Part shown: positions 51,836 to 60,967 of the stretch, piece after piece | Numbering within the stretch: the first letter of the stretch is position 1 | Layout: each line of letters starts with the position of its first letter | Assembly: GCA_017934595.1 (NCBI GenBank) | Contig: JAGBJG010000009.1 | Coordinates: 126,839-190,838 of the forward strand | Reading direction: 5' to 3' | Length of the DNA: 64,000 bases | Source: Bacilli bacterium | GTDB lineage: Bacteria > Bacillota_I > Bacilli_A > RF39 > UBA660 | Notes under the pieces: model-generated | Databases searched by the model: none | What the model was told of the DNA's origin: nothing | What the model saw: the letters and a program-made list of their open reading frames with translations, nothing else | Program-made: the position numbers and the translations under genes

Positions 51836-52924
51836 ATGGCTTCAGTATATATACATATTCCTTTTTGTAAACATATATGTTCATATTGTGATTTTGCTAA
51901 AATGTATTATGATAGTGAATTTGTAAGTAACTATTTAGATAGTTTAGAAAAAGAAATAAAGAAATATTATAAAAATGAAGAAATTAACACTATATATATA
52001 GGTGGTGGTACACCAAGTTTACTTAAATGTGATGAATTAAATAAATTATTTGATATTATTAAAATATTTAAATTGAATAATCCAGAATTTACATTTGAAT
52101 GTAACATAGAAGATATTAATGATGAATTATTAAATATCTTAAAAGATAATAAGGTTAATAGACTTAGTATTGGTATAGAATCTACTAATGATAAAATACT
52201 TAAGTTTTTAAATAGACCATATACTAAAGATGATATAGATAGAGGTATATCTTTAGCTAAAAAATATTTTGATAATATAAGTGTAGATTTGATGTACGCT
52301 ATTCCAGGAGAAAGCATAAAAGATTTAGAAAATGATATAGATAATATTTTAAAATATGATGTACCTCATATATCAACATATTCACTTATTATTGAGCCTC
52401 ATACTAAAATATATAATGATGGTATTAAAAATATAGATGAAGAAATAGATAGATCAATGTATGATTTAATATGTAGTAAATTATCTAAATATAATCATTA
52501 TGAAGTAAGTAATTTTGGTAAAATTGGATATAAATCTAAACATAACTTAGTATATTGGAATAATATGGAATACTACGGTTTTGGTTTAGGCGCAGGTGGA
52601 TATATAGATAAAGTAAGATATTTAAATACTAGAAATATAACTTTATATAATAAAGGTAATTATAGATTAGAAGAAGATAAATTATCTATAAATGAAGTAA
52701 TAGAAAATGAATTTATATTAGGTTTAAGAAAATTAGAAGGTATAAATAAGATAGAATTTAAAAATAAATATAATATAGATATAAATAGTATAGATATAGT
52801 AAATAAACTTATAAGTGAAAATAAACTTATAGATGATGGAGAATATATAAAAATAAAAGAAGATTTGATATATGTATCAAATAGTATATTAGTTAATTTT
52901 ATAGGAGTTGATTATAATGGATAA
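51836..52924 (+). CDS. hemW: HemW-like radical SAM protein
   Basis: The 362-residue protein has CKHICSYC (CxxxCxxC) and YIGGGTPSLL. HemW is a heme chaperone related to oxygen-independent coproporphyrinogen oxidase HemN. It overlaps the HD-domain gene by 8 bp. No other heme genes are in the window. Confidence 0.9.
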   Translation: MASVYIHIPFCKHICSYCDFAKMYYDSEFVSNYLDSLEKEIKKYYKNEEINTIYIGGGTPSLLKCDELNKLFDIIKIFKLNNPEFTFECNIEDINDELLNILKDNKVNRLSIGIESTNDKILKFLNRPYTKDDIDRGISLAKKYFDNISVDLMYAIPGESIKDLENDIDNILKYDVPHISTYSLIIEPHTKIYNDGIKNIDEEIDRSMYDLICSKLSKYNHYEVSNFGKIGYKSKHNLVYWNNMEYYGFGLGAGGYIDKVRYLNTRNITLYNKGNYRLEEDKLSINEVIENEFILGLRKLEGINKIEFKNKYNIDINSIDIVNKLISENKLIDDGEYIKIKEDLIYVSNSILVNFIGVDYNG

Positions 52925-53495
52925 AGAAAAATATTTTATTAAAGAACTTAGTTATATAAAAGATGCAAGAATACTAGAAAATAGTAAAAAAATGATTAAT
53001 ATGATACCTGATTATTTCTTTATAGTTCCAGCTTCATCAACAGGAAAGTATCATCCTGGATTTGCTCAAGGTGATGGTGGACTTTTAAGACATACTAAAG
53101 CAGCTGTAAGAATTGCGTATGAAATACTTTCTGATGAATGCTTATGTACAGGTTATTCTGATATTGATAAAGATTTAGTAATAATAGGTTTAATTATGCA
53201 TGATAGTTTAAAATATGGTTTAGTAAAAGGTAAATATACTTTAGTAAATCATCCTATTTTAGCAGCTAATTTAATTAGAGATAATAAAGATAAGTTAACT
53301 TTAACAGAAGAAGAATTAAATTTACTTACTGGTATGATAGAAACTCATATGGGACCATTTAATAAAGATTTTGATGGTAATGTTATGATGCCATTACCTA
53401 AAAATAAATATGAGAAGTTTGTTCATATGTGTGACTTACTTGCTTCTAAGAAATTTTTAGATATTAAATTTAGTAACAATGAGATAGTGGAGTGA
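52917..53495 (+). CDS. HD-domain phosphohydrolase
   Basis: The 192-residue protein has LLRHTKAAVRIA, IMHDSLKYG (the HD motif) and ETHMGPF with a downstream CDLLASKK Asp, which gives the H...HD...D metal site. It is probably a nucleotide or oligoribonucleotide phosphohydrolase. AGGAG sets ATG 52917. Confidence 0.8.
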   Translation: MDKEKYFIKELSYIKDARILENSKKMINMIPDYFFIVPASSTGKYHPGFAQGDGGLLRHTKAAVRIAYEILSDECLCTGYSDIDKDLVIIGLIMHDSLKYGLVKGKYTLVNHPILAANLIRDNKDKLTLTEEELNLLTGMIETHMGPFNKDFDGNVMMPLPKNKYEKFVHMCDLLASKKFLDIKFSNNEIVE

Positions 53496-53499
53496 TTTT

Positions 53500-54171
53500 A
53501 TGAGAGGGAAATTAATAGTTATTGAAGGAACGGACTGTTCAGGTAAAGAAACACAATCAAATAAATTATATGAATATTTAATTAGTAATAATGTTAAAGT
53601 AGAGAAATTCTCTTTTCCACAGTATGACACTCCAACTGGTAAAATAGTTGGTGGTCCATATTTAGGTAAGAGTTATATTTGTGAAGGATGGTTTAGTGAA
53701 GGCGCTTCTAATGTAGATCCTAAGGTTGCCTCACTTTATTATGCAGCAGATAGAAAATATAATATAGGAAAAATTAATGAACTTTTAGATAATGGTGTTA
53801 ATGTAATATTAGATAGATATATTTATTCTAATATGGCACATCAAGGTGGAAAAATAAGTGATGATAAAAAAAGAAATGAAATGTATGATTGGTTAGAAAA
53901 ACTAGAATTTGAATTACTTGAATTACCACATGCTGATATTAAAATATTTTTGCATATGCCACTTAAATTTAGTATTGAATTAGGTAAAAATAGAGCTGAA
54001 GCACTAGATCAACACGAGGCAGATCCAAAACATTTAGAAAATGCAGAAAAAGGATATTTAGAGATTGCATCTAGATATAATTTTAAAATAATTGAATGTG
54101 CATATGATACTGTTAGATCTAGAGAAGATATATCTAAAGATGTAATTAGTTATGTAAAGGATAATCTTTAG
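53500..54171 (+). CDS. tmk: Thymidylate kinase
   Basis: The 223-residue protein has P-loop EGTDCSGKET, the DRYIYSN motif and a lid with RAEALDQHEADP. It phosphorylates dTMP to dTDP. The end overlaps the convergent membrane gene by 26 bp. Confidence 0.88.
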   Translation: MRGKLIVIEGTDCSGKETQSNKLYEYLISNNVKVEKFSFPQYDTPTGKIVGGPYLGKSYICEGWFSEGASNVDPKVASLYYAADRKYNIGKINELLDNGVNVILDRYIYSNMAHQGGKISDDKKRNEMYDWLEKLEFELLELPHADIKIFLHMPLKFSIELGKNRAEALDQHEADPKHLENAEKGYLEIASRYNFKIIECAYDTVRSREDISKDVISYVKDNL

Positions 54172-54634
54172 TTTTATCAATTAATACTTTTTGAAATATG
54201 ATAGTTGCTTTACTATCATATTTTCTTATATAAGAGACTATTTCAGGTCTTTTTTTTCTTGGTGTAATAATATCTATATTTATTTCTTTATCTATATTTA
54301 CAATGTTGTAATGAATATTCCTATTATTAAGTATATTAAATATATTCTTATTAGTAGTCATTATTGATATTAAATTATTACCTATAGCTAATTTTTCTTC
54401 TAAAACACTACCCATATATGAGCCTATACCAGCTCCTAGGGAGAAAGCAAGCATTCTATATATACTACTTTCTATAGGTGTAACTACTATATAAGCAGTA
54501 TATAACCATAGCATAGTTGTTATAGTAAGTAGTATTGCTCCTATAAATTTTTTGCCATTAGCTACTAATATTAATCTTAATGTTCCAATCGCATTTTCTA
54601 TAAGTTTTGATATAAAGATAATTATATATATCAT
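54146..54634 (-). CDS. UPF0316 membrane protein (DUF5698/DUF2179)
   Basis: The 162-residue protein has three helices (IYIIIFISKLIENAIGTLRL, FIGAILLTITTMLWLYTAYI, LAFSLGAGIGSYMGSVLEEK) and a C-terminal DUF2179-like domain. GGTGATATC sets ATG 54634; the longer frame to 54757 lacks an SD. Function unknown. Confidence 0.8.
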   Translation of the reverse strand: MIYIIIFISKLIENAIGTLRLILVANGKKFIGAILLTITTMLWLYTAYIVVTPIESSIYRMLAFSLGAGIGSYMGSVLEEKLAIGNNLISIMTTNKNIFNILNNRNIHYNIVNIDKEINIDIITPRKKRPEIVSYIRKYDSKATIIFQKVLIDKTKDYPLHN

Positions 54635-54698
54635 GATATCACCAATATTATTTTGGATATTTATAAAATAATAATACATATAATTAAATGGTGATAAA

Positions 54699-55280
54699 AT
54701 GATAGGTATATTAGGAAGATTAGATAAAACACCATCTAATAAAGATGCATATATCATATATAAAAGTATTACTGATATGTTGGATAAATATGATATTACT
54801 TATATAGGAATAATACCTAATAGTATAAATAAGATTAAAGATGTTATTGATATGTGTGATGGCATTATATTAAGTGGTGGAGATAAGGAATCTATATATG
54901 ATTATGAAATAATTAAATATATATATGATAATAATATTCCTTGTTTAGGTATATGTATGGGAATGCAACAGATGTGTATGTTATATGGTGGAAAACTTAA
55001 AAAAGTAGATAATCATTATAGTAATGATATATATTTACATGATGTTAATATAACTAATAGTAAAATATATGGAAATAAAAAAATAAAAGTAAATAGTAGA
55101 CATCATGATGGAATAGTTAAAACTGATTTATATGTTACAGGTATATCTGATGTAATAGAAATGGTAGAAGATAATCATAAAAAATTCTTTGTAGGAGTAG
55201 AGTGGCATCCAGAAGATTTATATATGTTTGATGAGGATGCTAAAAAACTTATAAATATGTTTATAAAAAGTATAAAATAA
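54699..55280 (+). CDS. Class I glutamine amidotransferase-like (peptidase C26)
   Basis: The 193-residue protein has LSGGDKESIYD, CLGICMGMQQM (nucleophile Cys) and VEWHPEDLY (His, Glu). It resembles gamma-glutamyl hydrolase or gamma-glutamyl-GABA hydrolase proteins. Promoter and SD (GGTGAT) lie in the 60-bp gap shared with the divergent membrane gene. Confidence 0.85.
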   Translation: MIGILGRLDKTPSNKDAYIIYKSITDMLDKYDITYIGIIPNSINKIKDVIDMCDGIILSGGDKESIYDYEIIKYIYDNNIPCLGICMGMQQMCMLYGGKLKKVDNHYSNDIYLHDVNITNSKIYGNKKIKVNSRHHDGIVKTDLYVTGISDVIEMVEDNHKKFFVGVEWHPEDLYMFDEDAKKLINMFIKSIK

Positions 55281-55287
55281 TTTATAT

Positions 55288-55314
55288 TTCGACAATATTC
55301 GACATAATTCGACA
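55288..55314. promoter_or_regulatory. Triple Spo0A-box array upstream of the dinD-like gene
   Basis: TTCGACA at 55288, 55298 and 55308, exactly 10 bp apart. It is the same array as at 50089-50115. Confidence 0.7.
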
Positions 55315-55322
55315 AAATAATT

Positions 55323-55351
55323 TGATATATCTTTAATAGGAGGATATATCA
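55323..55351 (+). promoter_or_regulatory. Inverted repeat around the dinD-like SD
   Basis: TGATATATC (55323-55331) and GATATATCA (55343-55351) can form a 9-bp hairpin with AGGAG in the loop. It may be an operator or an SD-presenting hairpin. Confidence 0.5.
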
Positions 55352-55356
55352 AAAAT

Positions 55357-56181
55357 ATGCAATATATGGAAATACATAGTAGTAAAATGTTTGAAGATAT
55401 AAAACATATAGATTCAGATGGCAATGAATATTGGTGTGCAAGGGAGTTACAAAAAGTATTAGAATATAATCAGTGGAGAAGTATAAATGAGTTAATTGAA
55501 AGAGCTAAAATAGCTTGTGAAGGAAGTAAACATAATGTAGATAGCGATTTTGCGGTAGAACGCAAAATCGTGGAAGCAGGTGCTACAACAAAGAAAATAA
55601 AAGATTATAAACTATCTAGATATGCTTGCTATTTAATTGTTATGAATGGAAACCCAAATAAGAAAGTTATTGCTTTAGCGCAAACTTATTTCGCTGTTCA
55701 AACAAGAAAACAGGAATTACTAGAAAGTAAAGAATTAAGTGAAAATGAAAAAAGGTTAGTACTACGTGATAAGACTAAAAAAGGTAATTATAACCTTAAC
55801 AGGACTGCTATAAATAGTGGAGTAAAGGATTTAGCTAAATTTCATAATGCAGGATATAAAGGTCTTTATAACGGTGAAACAGCAGATGATATATTCAAAA
55901 GAAAAAAGCTAAGATATAGGGAAGATGTCTTAGATAATATGGGTAGTACAGAACTTGCAGCTAACTTATTTAGAATTACTCAAACGGATGATAAATTGAA
56001 AAGAGATAAAATATGTACTGAAAAAGCATCATGTGATATACATTTTAAAGTAGGAAAAGAAGTTAGAAATTCAATAAAAAGGATGGGCGGAGTAATGCCT
56101 GAAAATCTACCAAATCCTAATATCAGTTTAAAAGAATTTGATAAAGTAAAAAAGAATGATAATGTTATAAAAAATAGTTAA
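55357..56181 (+). CDS. dinD: DinD-like DNA-damage protein
   Basis: The 274-residue protein closely follows DinD: SSKMFEDIKHIDSDGNEYWC, ARELQKVLEYNQW, YKLSRYACYLIVMNGNP and YFAVQTRKQE. DinD is SOS-induced in E. coli and affects RecA filaments. No Bacillus-type LexA box is seen, but the triple TTCGACA array is. ATG 55357 has a 13-nt SD gap. Confidence 0.85.
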   Translation: MQYMEIHSSKMFEDIKHIDSDGNEYWCARELQKVLEYNQWRSINELIERAKIACEGSKHNVDSDFAVERKIVEAGATTKKIKDYKLSRYACYLIVMNGNPNKKVIALAQTYFAVQTRKQELLESKELSENEKRLVLRDKTKKGNYNLNRTAINSGVKDLAKFHNAGYKGLYNGETADDIFKRKKLRYREDVLDNMGSTELAANLFRITQTDDKLKRDKICTEKASCDIHFKVGKEVRNSIKRMGGVMPENLPNPNISLKEFDKVKKNDNVIKNS

Positions 56182-56188
56182 AAAATCA

Positions 56189-56318
56189 TTGTAAAATATT
56201 ATAAATATGCTATAATATTATTGGCTTTTTTAAATGTCATGGCATGAATTTCTATATCTAGTGCCTTAGGGTGGTATAGTTTTGAAGTGTCAGAAGTAAT
56301 AACGAAAGGAGAATGTTT
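56189..56318 (+). promoter_or_regulatory. rpsB promoter and leader
   Basis: TTGTAA, 16 bp, TATAAT with TGC extension (56208-56216), then a leader of about 95 nt containing GTCATGGCATGA and AGGGTGGTATAG segments. It may hold an autoregulatory S2 site; the structure is not resolved by eye. Confidence 0.55.
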
Positions 56319-57362
56319 ATGGCAGTAGTATCTATGAATCTACTATTGGAGGCTGGAGTACATTTCGGTCACCAAACAAAAAGATGGAACCCAAAAATGA
56401 AAGAATACATTTATGGTTCTAGAGATGATATTTATATTATCGATTTACAAAAAACATCTGACAAATTAGAAGAAGCTTATCATGCATTAGCTGAAATCAG
56501 TAAAAATGGTGGTAAAACATTATTTGTTGGAACAAGAAAACAAGCTGAAGAAGCTATGAAAGAAGAAGCTTTAAGAAGTGGATCTTTCTATGTTAACCAA
56601 AGATGGTTAGGTGGAACTTTAACTAACTTCAGAACAATTAGAAGAAGAGTTAAAAGATTAGAAGAAATTGAGAACATGGAAAAAGATGGTACTTTTGATA
56701 AGTTACCTAAGAAAGAAGTAGCTCTACTTAAGAAGGAATATGAAAAATTAAATAAATTATTATGTGGTATTAGAGAAATGACTAAATTACCAGATGCTTT
56801 ATTTATTGTTGATCCTTCTAAAGAAGATATCGCTATTAAAGAAGCAAGAAGATTAAATATCCCAGTATTTGGTATCGTTGATACAAACTGTGATCCAGAT
56901 ATGGTTGATTATGTTATCCCAGCTAACGATGACGCTATTAGAGCTGTAAAATTAATTACAGGTGTTATGGCAAATGCTATCGTTGAAGCTAATGGTGGTA
57001 AAGTAGTTGATTATGAATCATCTGATTCTCAAAGTGCTACTGATATCATGCAAAAAGCAGTTGAATCAGTAAGAAGAAAAGAAGATCGTGTTCCAAACGA
57101 AAATAGAGAAAGAAAATTCGATAAGAAAAAACCATTTGTAAAAGATAATAAAAAAGTAGAAAAGAAAGAAACTAAAGTAGAAGCAAAAGAAGAAACTAAA
57201 AAAGAAGCTAAAAAAGAAGTTAAGGAAGCAAAAGAAACTAAAAAAGCCACTGTAGATTTATCTACAAAAACAGTTGCTGAATTAAGAGATTTAGCTAAAG
57301 AAAAAGACATCAAAGGTTATTCTACAATGAAAAAAGCTGAATTATTAGAAGCTTTAAAATAA
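56319..57362 (+). CDS. rpsB: 30S ribosomal protein S2 with Lys/Glu linker and SAP/Rho-N-like tail
   Basis: The core S2 ([19 protein letters not shown], then [23 protein letters not shown]) covers about residues 1-235. A highly charged linker (repeats of KKE, KEAKK) follows, then the helix-turn-helix-type [16 protein letters not shown] and [10 protein letters not shown], like Rho-N/SAP modules. AAAGGAG supports ATG 56319 over ATG 56313. Confidence 0.96.
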   Translation: MAVVSMNLLLEAGVHFGHQTKRWNPKMKEYIYGSRDDIYIIDLQKTSDKLEEAYHALAEISKNGGKTLFVGTRKQAEEAMKEEALRSGSFYVNQRWLGGTLTNFRTIRRRVKRLEEIENMEKDGTFDKLPKKEVALLKKEYEKLNKLLCGIREMTKLPDALFIVDPSKEDIAIKEARRLNIPVFGIVDTNCDPDMVDYVIPANDDAIRAVKLITGVMANAIVEANGGKVVDYESSDSQSATDIMQKAVESVRRKEDRVPNENRERKFDKKKPFVKDNKKVEKKETKVEAKEETKKEAKKEVKEAKETKKATVDLSTKTVAELRDLAKEKDIKGYSTMKKAELLEALK

Positions 57363-57414
57363 TAAATAATAAGATGATTTTATAAATCATCTTTAATTAT
57401 AGAAGGAGAATATT

Positions 57415-58290
57415 ATGATAAGTGCTAGTATGGTTAAAGACCTTAGAGAAAAAACTGGTGCAGGTATGCTTGATTGCAAAAAAGCACTAGAAGAAACTAA
57501 TGGTAATATTGACGCAGCTATTGATTGGTTAAGAGAAAAGGGTATTTCTAAAGCAGCTAAAAAAGCTGATAGAATCGCTGCTGAAGGTTTAGCCGCAGTT
57601 CTAATTAATGGAAATAATGCATTAATTATTGAAGTTAACTCTGAAACTGATTTCGTTGCTAAAAACCCAGAATTTGTATCACTTGTTAACACTTTAGGTG
57701 AAACTATTTTAGCTAGTGATGCTAAGAATGTTGAAGAAGCATTAAAATTGGAAAATGATGGTAAAACATTAGAAGCTTTAATTACTGAAAAAACAGCTAC
57801 AATCGGTGAAAAATTATCATTAAGAAGATTTACTAAAGTTACTAAGACTGATAGTGAAGTATTTGGTAATTATATTCACATGGGTGGTAAAATTGCTGTA
57901 TTAACAGTATTAGAAGGTGCTAATGAAGATGTAGCTAAAGATGTAGCAATGCAATCTGCAGCTATGAGACCACTTTATGTTAGAAGTACTGATGTACCTG
58001 CTGATGTATTAGAAAAAGAAAAAGAAATCATGAGAGCTGAATTGTTAAATGAAGGTAAACCAGCTGATAAGATTGAAAATATCTTAGTTGGTAAAGTTAA
58101 CAAATATTATGAAGAAGTATGCTTAGAAAATCAAATATTTGTTAAAGCTGTTAATAAAGAAACAGTTGCTAAATTCGTTGAAAGCAATAATGGTTCTATT
58201 AAAGATATGATTCGTTACGAAGTTGGCGAAGGTATGGAAAAAAGAGAAGAAGATTTTGCTGCAGAAGTAGCTGCACAAATCAATGGATAA
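57415..58290 (+). CDS. tsf: Translation elongation factor Ts
   Basis: The 291-residue protein starts MVKDLREKTGAGMLDCKKAL and has NSETDFVAKN, both family marks. EF-Ts recharges EF-Tu with GTP. A weak hairpin (57371-57393) between rpsB and tsf could attenuate. SD AAGGAG. Confidence 0.98.
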   Translation: MISASMVKDLREKTGAGMLDCKKALEETNGNIDAAIDWLREKGISKAAKKADRIAAEGLAAVLINGNNALIIEVNSETDFVAKNPEFVSLVNTLGETILASDAKNVEEALKLENDGKTLEALITEKTATIGEKLSLRRFTKVTKTDSEVFGNYIHMGGKIAVLTVLEGANEDVAKDVAMQSAAMRPLYVRSTDVPADVLEKEKEIMRAELLNEGKPADKIENILVGKVNKYYEEVCLENQIFVKAVNKETVAKFVESNNGSIKDMIRYEVGEGMEKREEDFAAEVAAQING

Positions 58291-58316
58291 GAGATTTACT
58301 CTTATCTTTTTTTTTA
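58286..58316 (+). terminator. Intrinsic terminator after tsf
   Basis: GATAAGAG and CTCTTATC form a perfect 8-bp stem with a 5-nt loop and nine T residues. Confidence 0.9.
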
Positions 58317-58317
58317 C

Positions 58318-58365
58318 AAAAAAAGAGGAATTTAAAAAGTTTTGGCATATTAAGTTTATAGGAGG
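58318..58365 (+). repeat. 48-bp upstream block, copy 2
   Basis: 45 of 48 positions match 36905-36952, without gaps, ending at AGGAGG of the ORF6N gene. Confidence 0.75.
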
Positions 58366-58371
58366 AATATT

Positions 58372-59247
58372 ATGAATGATATAATCGAAGAAGTAAATAT
58401 TGAAAATATGATTTATGAAGTAAGAGGAGTAGAAGTAATGTTAGATTCAGATTTAGCCAAACTTTATCATGTCGAAACTAGAATATTTAATCAGACTGTA
58501 AAAAGAAATATAAAAAGATTTCCGGAGGAGTTTATGTTTCAATTGAAAGAGAATGAATATGTTGAATTGAGAAGAAATTTTATCTCATCACAAAATGTGA
58601 TGACATTAAAAAGGCCTAAAAGTTCTCCACCTTATGTTTTTACAGAACAAGGAGTTGCTATGTTATCAGGTATATTAAGAAGTGACATTGCTATAGAAGC
58701 AAGTATAAAAATAATTAAAGCATTCGTTAAAATGCGACACTATATTAATTATAATAAAGAAATATTACCTCATAGATTTATGCTATTAGAAGATAGGGTA
58801 GATAATAATACTAAAAGAATAGATGAATTATTTGATAAATTTAATTCTAAAGATATAACTAAAAACTATATATTTTTTAAAGATGAATTTTATGATGCAT
58901 ATTCAGTAATTATGGATATATTTAATAAAGCAGAAAAAGAAATAATCATAATAGATAATTATGCATCTAAAATCCTATTAGATATGTTAAGAAATATAGA
59001 AAAAAAGATAGTAATAGTATCTTCAAATATAGATAATAAATTAAAGATTAAATATGAATCTCAATATAACAATGTAGAATTTATATATAATGATACCTTT
59101 CATGATAGATATATTATCATAGATAGGACTTATTTATATACAAGTGGATCAAGTTTAAAAGATATAGGCAAAAAATGCTTTGCCATAAATGAAATTGATG
59201 ATATAGGTTATTTAGATAAAATATTAGAAATAATAAATATAAATTAA
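58372..59247 (+). CDS. ORF6N-domain protein with PLD-like C-terminus
   Basis: The N-terminus (VRGVEVMLDSDLAKLYHVET, FPEEFMFQL, FTEQGVAMLSGILRS) is the ORF6N/KilA-N DNA-binding domain of phage and mobile elements. The C-terminal part has HDRYIIID and GSSLKDIGKK, resembling a PLD-like half site. It is 291 residues. Such proteins are common as lone accessory genes. It uses the shared 48-bp upstream block. Confidence 0.8.
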   Translation: MNDIIEEVNIENMIYEVRGVEVMLDSDLAKLYHVETRIFNQTVKRNIKRFPEEFMFQLKENEYVELRRNFISSQNVMTLKRPKSSPPYVFTEQGVAMLSGILRSDIAIEASIKIIKAFVKMRHYINYNKEILPHRFMLLEDRVDNNTKRIDELFDKFNSKDITKNYIFFKDEFYDAYSVIMDIFNKAEKEIIIIDNYASKILLDMLRNIEKKIVIVSSNIDNKLKIKYESQYNNVEFIYNDTFHDRYIIIDRTYLYTSGSSLKDIGKKCFAINEIDDIGYLDKILEIININ

Positions 59248-59261
59248 TTTTATTGATATTA

Positions 59262-59270
59262 TGTTATAAT
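59262..59270 (+). promoter_or_regulatory. Extended -10 promoter
   Basis: TGTTATAAT about 7 bp before the SD AGGAGG of the gene at 59290. Confidence 0.6.
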
Positions 59271-59289
59271 AAATATAGGAGGATTAAAT

Positions 59290-59805
59290 ATGGCAAAGAA
59301 AGATTGTGCAGTTATAAAAAGGTGTATTAAAGGACAAATTAAAGATAATCAAGAACATAATAAAGATTATCAGTATACAATTGGCCTTAATTATATAAAG
59401 AATATTATATATGGTAAAAATAAATATGTATTAGATTTTAGAAAGCCAGTTAATGAATATAGTTGGAATCAAGGAGATAATGTTTTTCCTGCTAATAAAA
59501 TATTGATTGCTTTTTCTCCTTACGAAACATTTTTCTTGGGTTTTGATACTGAAATATCAGATCATAGAAAAAGATTTTTACCAATTGGTAAAAGTGTAAT
59601 AGAATACGAAGCATTAGAAAAATATTATGGTAAATTAGTATGGGTAAGATTAAGTGATATTTGTTCGACTGAAAGAGTATTTTCATATGGCGCATTAGAG
59701 TCATTGAATAGCTTAATAGTTGGTTTATTAGAACAATATCCTGATTTCTATAATATGTTGTTTGATGAAAAAAGAGAAATGGCTAAAAAAATATCATTAG
59801 ATTAA
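59290..59805 (+). CDS. Hypothetical protein, 171 residues
   Basis: SD AGGAGG. This soluble protein has no membrane segment. Its N-terminus has Cys and Lys (KKDCAVIKRCIKGQIK). Not recognised. Together with the ORF6N gene it forms an accessory pocket between tsf and the PstS-like gene. Confidence 0.6.
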   Translation: MAKKDCAVIKRCIKGQIKDNQEHNKDYQYTIGLNYIKNIIYGKNKYVLDFRKPVNEYSWNQGDNVFPANKILIAFSPYETFFLGFDTEISDHRKRFLPIGKSVIEYEALEKYYGKLVWVRLSDICSTERVFSYGALESLNSLIVGLLEQYPDFYNMLFDEKREMAKKISLD

Positions 59806-59831
59806 ACTACTTTAAAAGTAGTTTTTATTTT
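59804..59831 (+). terminator. Intrinsic terminator
   Basis: AAACTAC and GTAGTTT with a 7-nt loop and a T-run. Confidence 0.75.
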
Positions 59832-59841
59832 TAGAAAATGA

Positions 59842-59850
59842 TGATATAAT
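59842..59850 (+). promoter_or_regulatory. Extended -10 promoter
   Basis: TGATATAAT, followed by SD AGGAGG at about 20 bp. Confidence 0.6.
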
Positions 59851-59877
59851 TTATATAAGAATAAAGTAGGAGGATTT

Positions 59878-60960
59878 ATGGAAAATAATGAACAAAATAA
59901 AGTTGCTGAACCAGTGACTGAAGTAAGCAATACAGTTAATACTGAAGTGGCAACTGAAACAAATAGTGTGGAGACTCCAGTAGTTGAACCAGTAGAGCAA
60001 ACACAAGATGTAGAACCACAACCAGTAGTAATACCAAAAGGGGAAAAACCAAAGAAATCAGGAGTATTTGCATATATAATAATTTTATTGTTAATGGTAC
60101 TTAGTTGTGCAGCCTTATATTATTATTTAATAATCTTACCAAAGAAAAATAATACTATAACTGATGAATTTCTTTATACAAAGGAAACTCTACCACGTGT
60201 AGATGCTTCATTAGCAACTCAACCTTTGATGGATGCATTTGTACTTGACTTTACTGGTAAAACAACTAAAGAAATGGAAATAGAATATTCTAATACTGAT
60301 CCGGCATATACAAAATTAATAAATAATGAAACAGATTTAATTGTTGTAACTGAACCTAGTGCTGATGAATTAAAAAGAGCAGAAGATGCTAATGTCGAAT
60401 TAGAAGTAACTAAAGTAGTAAATGAAGGTTTTGTATTCTTTGTTAATAAGAATAATAAAGTAGACTCATTAACTTTAGAAGAAATTAGAAAAATATATTC
60501 TGGTGAAATAACTAACTGGAAAGAAGTTGGTGGAGATGATACTGAAATAATTGCATATCAAAGGCCAGAAAATTCAGGGAGCCAAACAGGGTTATATAGT
60601 TTAGTTATGAAAGAATTACCTGTTAAAGCTAGAACACCTAAAGAACAAGTAACATTATCAATGGCAGGAATCATTGAATATGTCTCTGATTATAAAAATG
60701 GATTAGATGCGATAGGATATTCATATTACTATTACGCTAATGAAATGTATTATAGTGCAGATTTAAAATATTTAGGTATTAATGGCATTAAATCTACTTA
60801 CGATACTATTAAAGATGAAACTTACCCAATTTTAACAGCTTATTATATAGTTACTAGAAAAGGCGAGACAAATGAAAATGTTTTAAAATTAAAAAATGAT
60901 ATGTTATCAAAAAGGGGACAAGCAGTAGCTACAAAAGCTGGATATGTTCCTTGTAAGTAG
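59878..60960 (+). CDS. PstS-like phosphate-binding protein, N-terminal membrane anchor
   Basis: The 360-residue protein has a Pro/Glu/Val-rich cytosolic tail (residues 1-58), one membrane helix (FAYIIILLLMVLSCAALYYY), and a PstS-type domain: EIRKIYSGEITNWKEVGG, RPENSGSQTGLY and a final KAGYVPCK. Unlike classic PstS it lacks a lipobox. No pst transporter genes follow, so it may be a sensor or surface protein. Confidence 0.75.
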   Translation: MENNEQNKVAEPVTEVSNTVNTEVATETNSVETPVVEPVEQTQDVEPQPVVIPKGEKPKKSGVFAYIIILLLMVLSCAALYYYLIILPKKNNTITDEFLYTKETLPRVDASLATQPLMDAFVLDFTGKTTKEMEIEYSNTDPAYTKLINNETDLIVVTEPSADELKRAEDANVELEVTKVVNEGFVFFVNKNNKVDSLTLEEIRKIYSGEITNWKEVGGDDTEIIAYQRPENSGSQTGLYSLVMKELPVKARTPKEQVTLSMAGIIEYVSDYKNGLDAIGYSYYYYANEMYYSADLKYLGINGIKSTYDTIKDETYPILTAYYIVTRKGETNENVLKLKNDMLSKRGQAVATKAGYVPCK

Positions 60961-60967
60961 GTGAAAT

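Noticed and set aside
54635-54757. Longer N-terminus of the UPF0316 protein
   Set aside because: It would run antisense into the amidotransferase start and has no SD; GGTGAT at ATG 54634 fits the family start.
50089-55314. TTCGACA repeats as a CRISPR or iteron origin
   Set aside because: Units are 7 bp at 10-bp spacing, only three copies, in promoter positions; no rep gene or cas genes nearby. The match to the Spo0A box explains them better.
57029-57313. Minus-strand hydrophobic frame inside the rpsB tail
   Set aside because: Mirror of the Lys/Glu-rich linker; low-complexity shadow.
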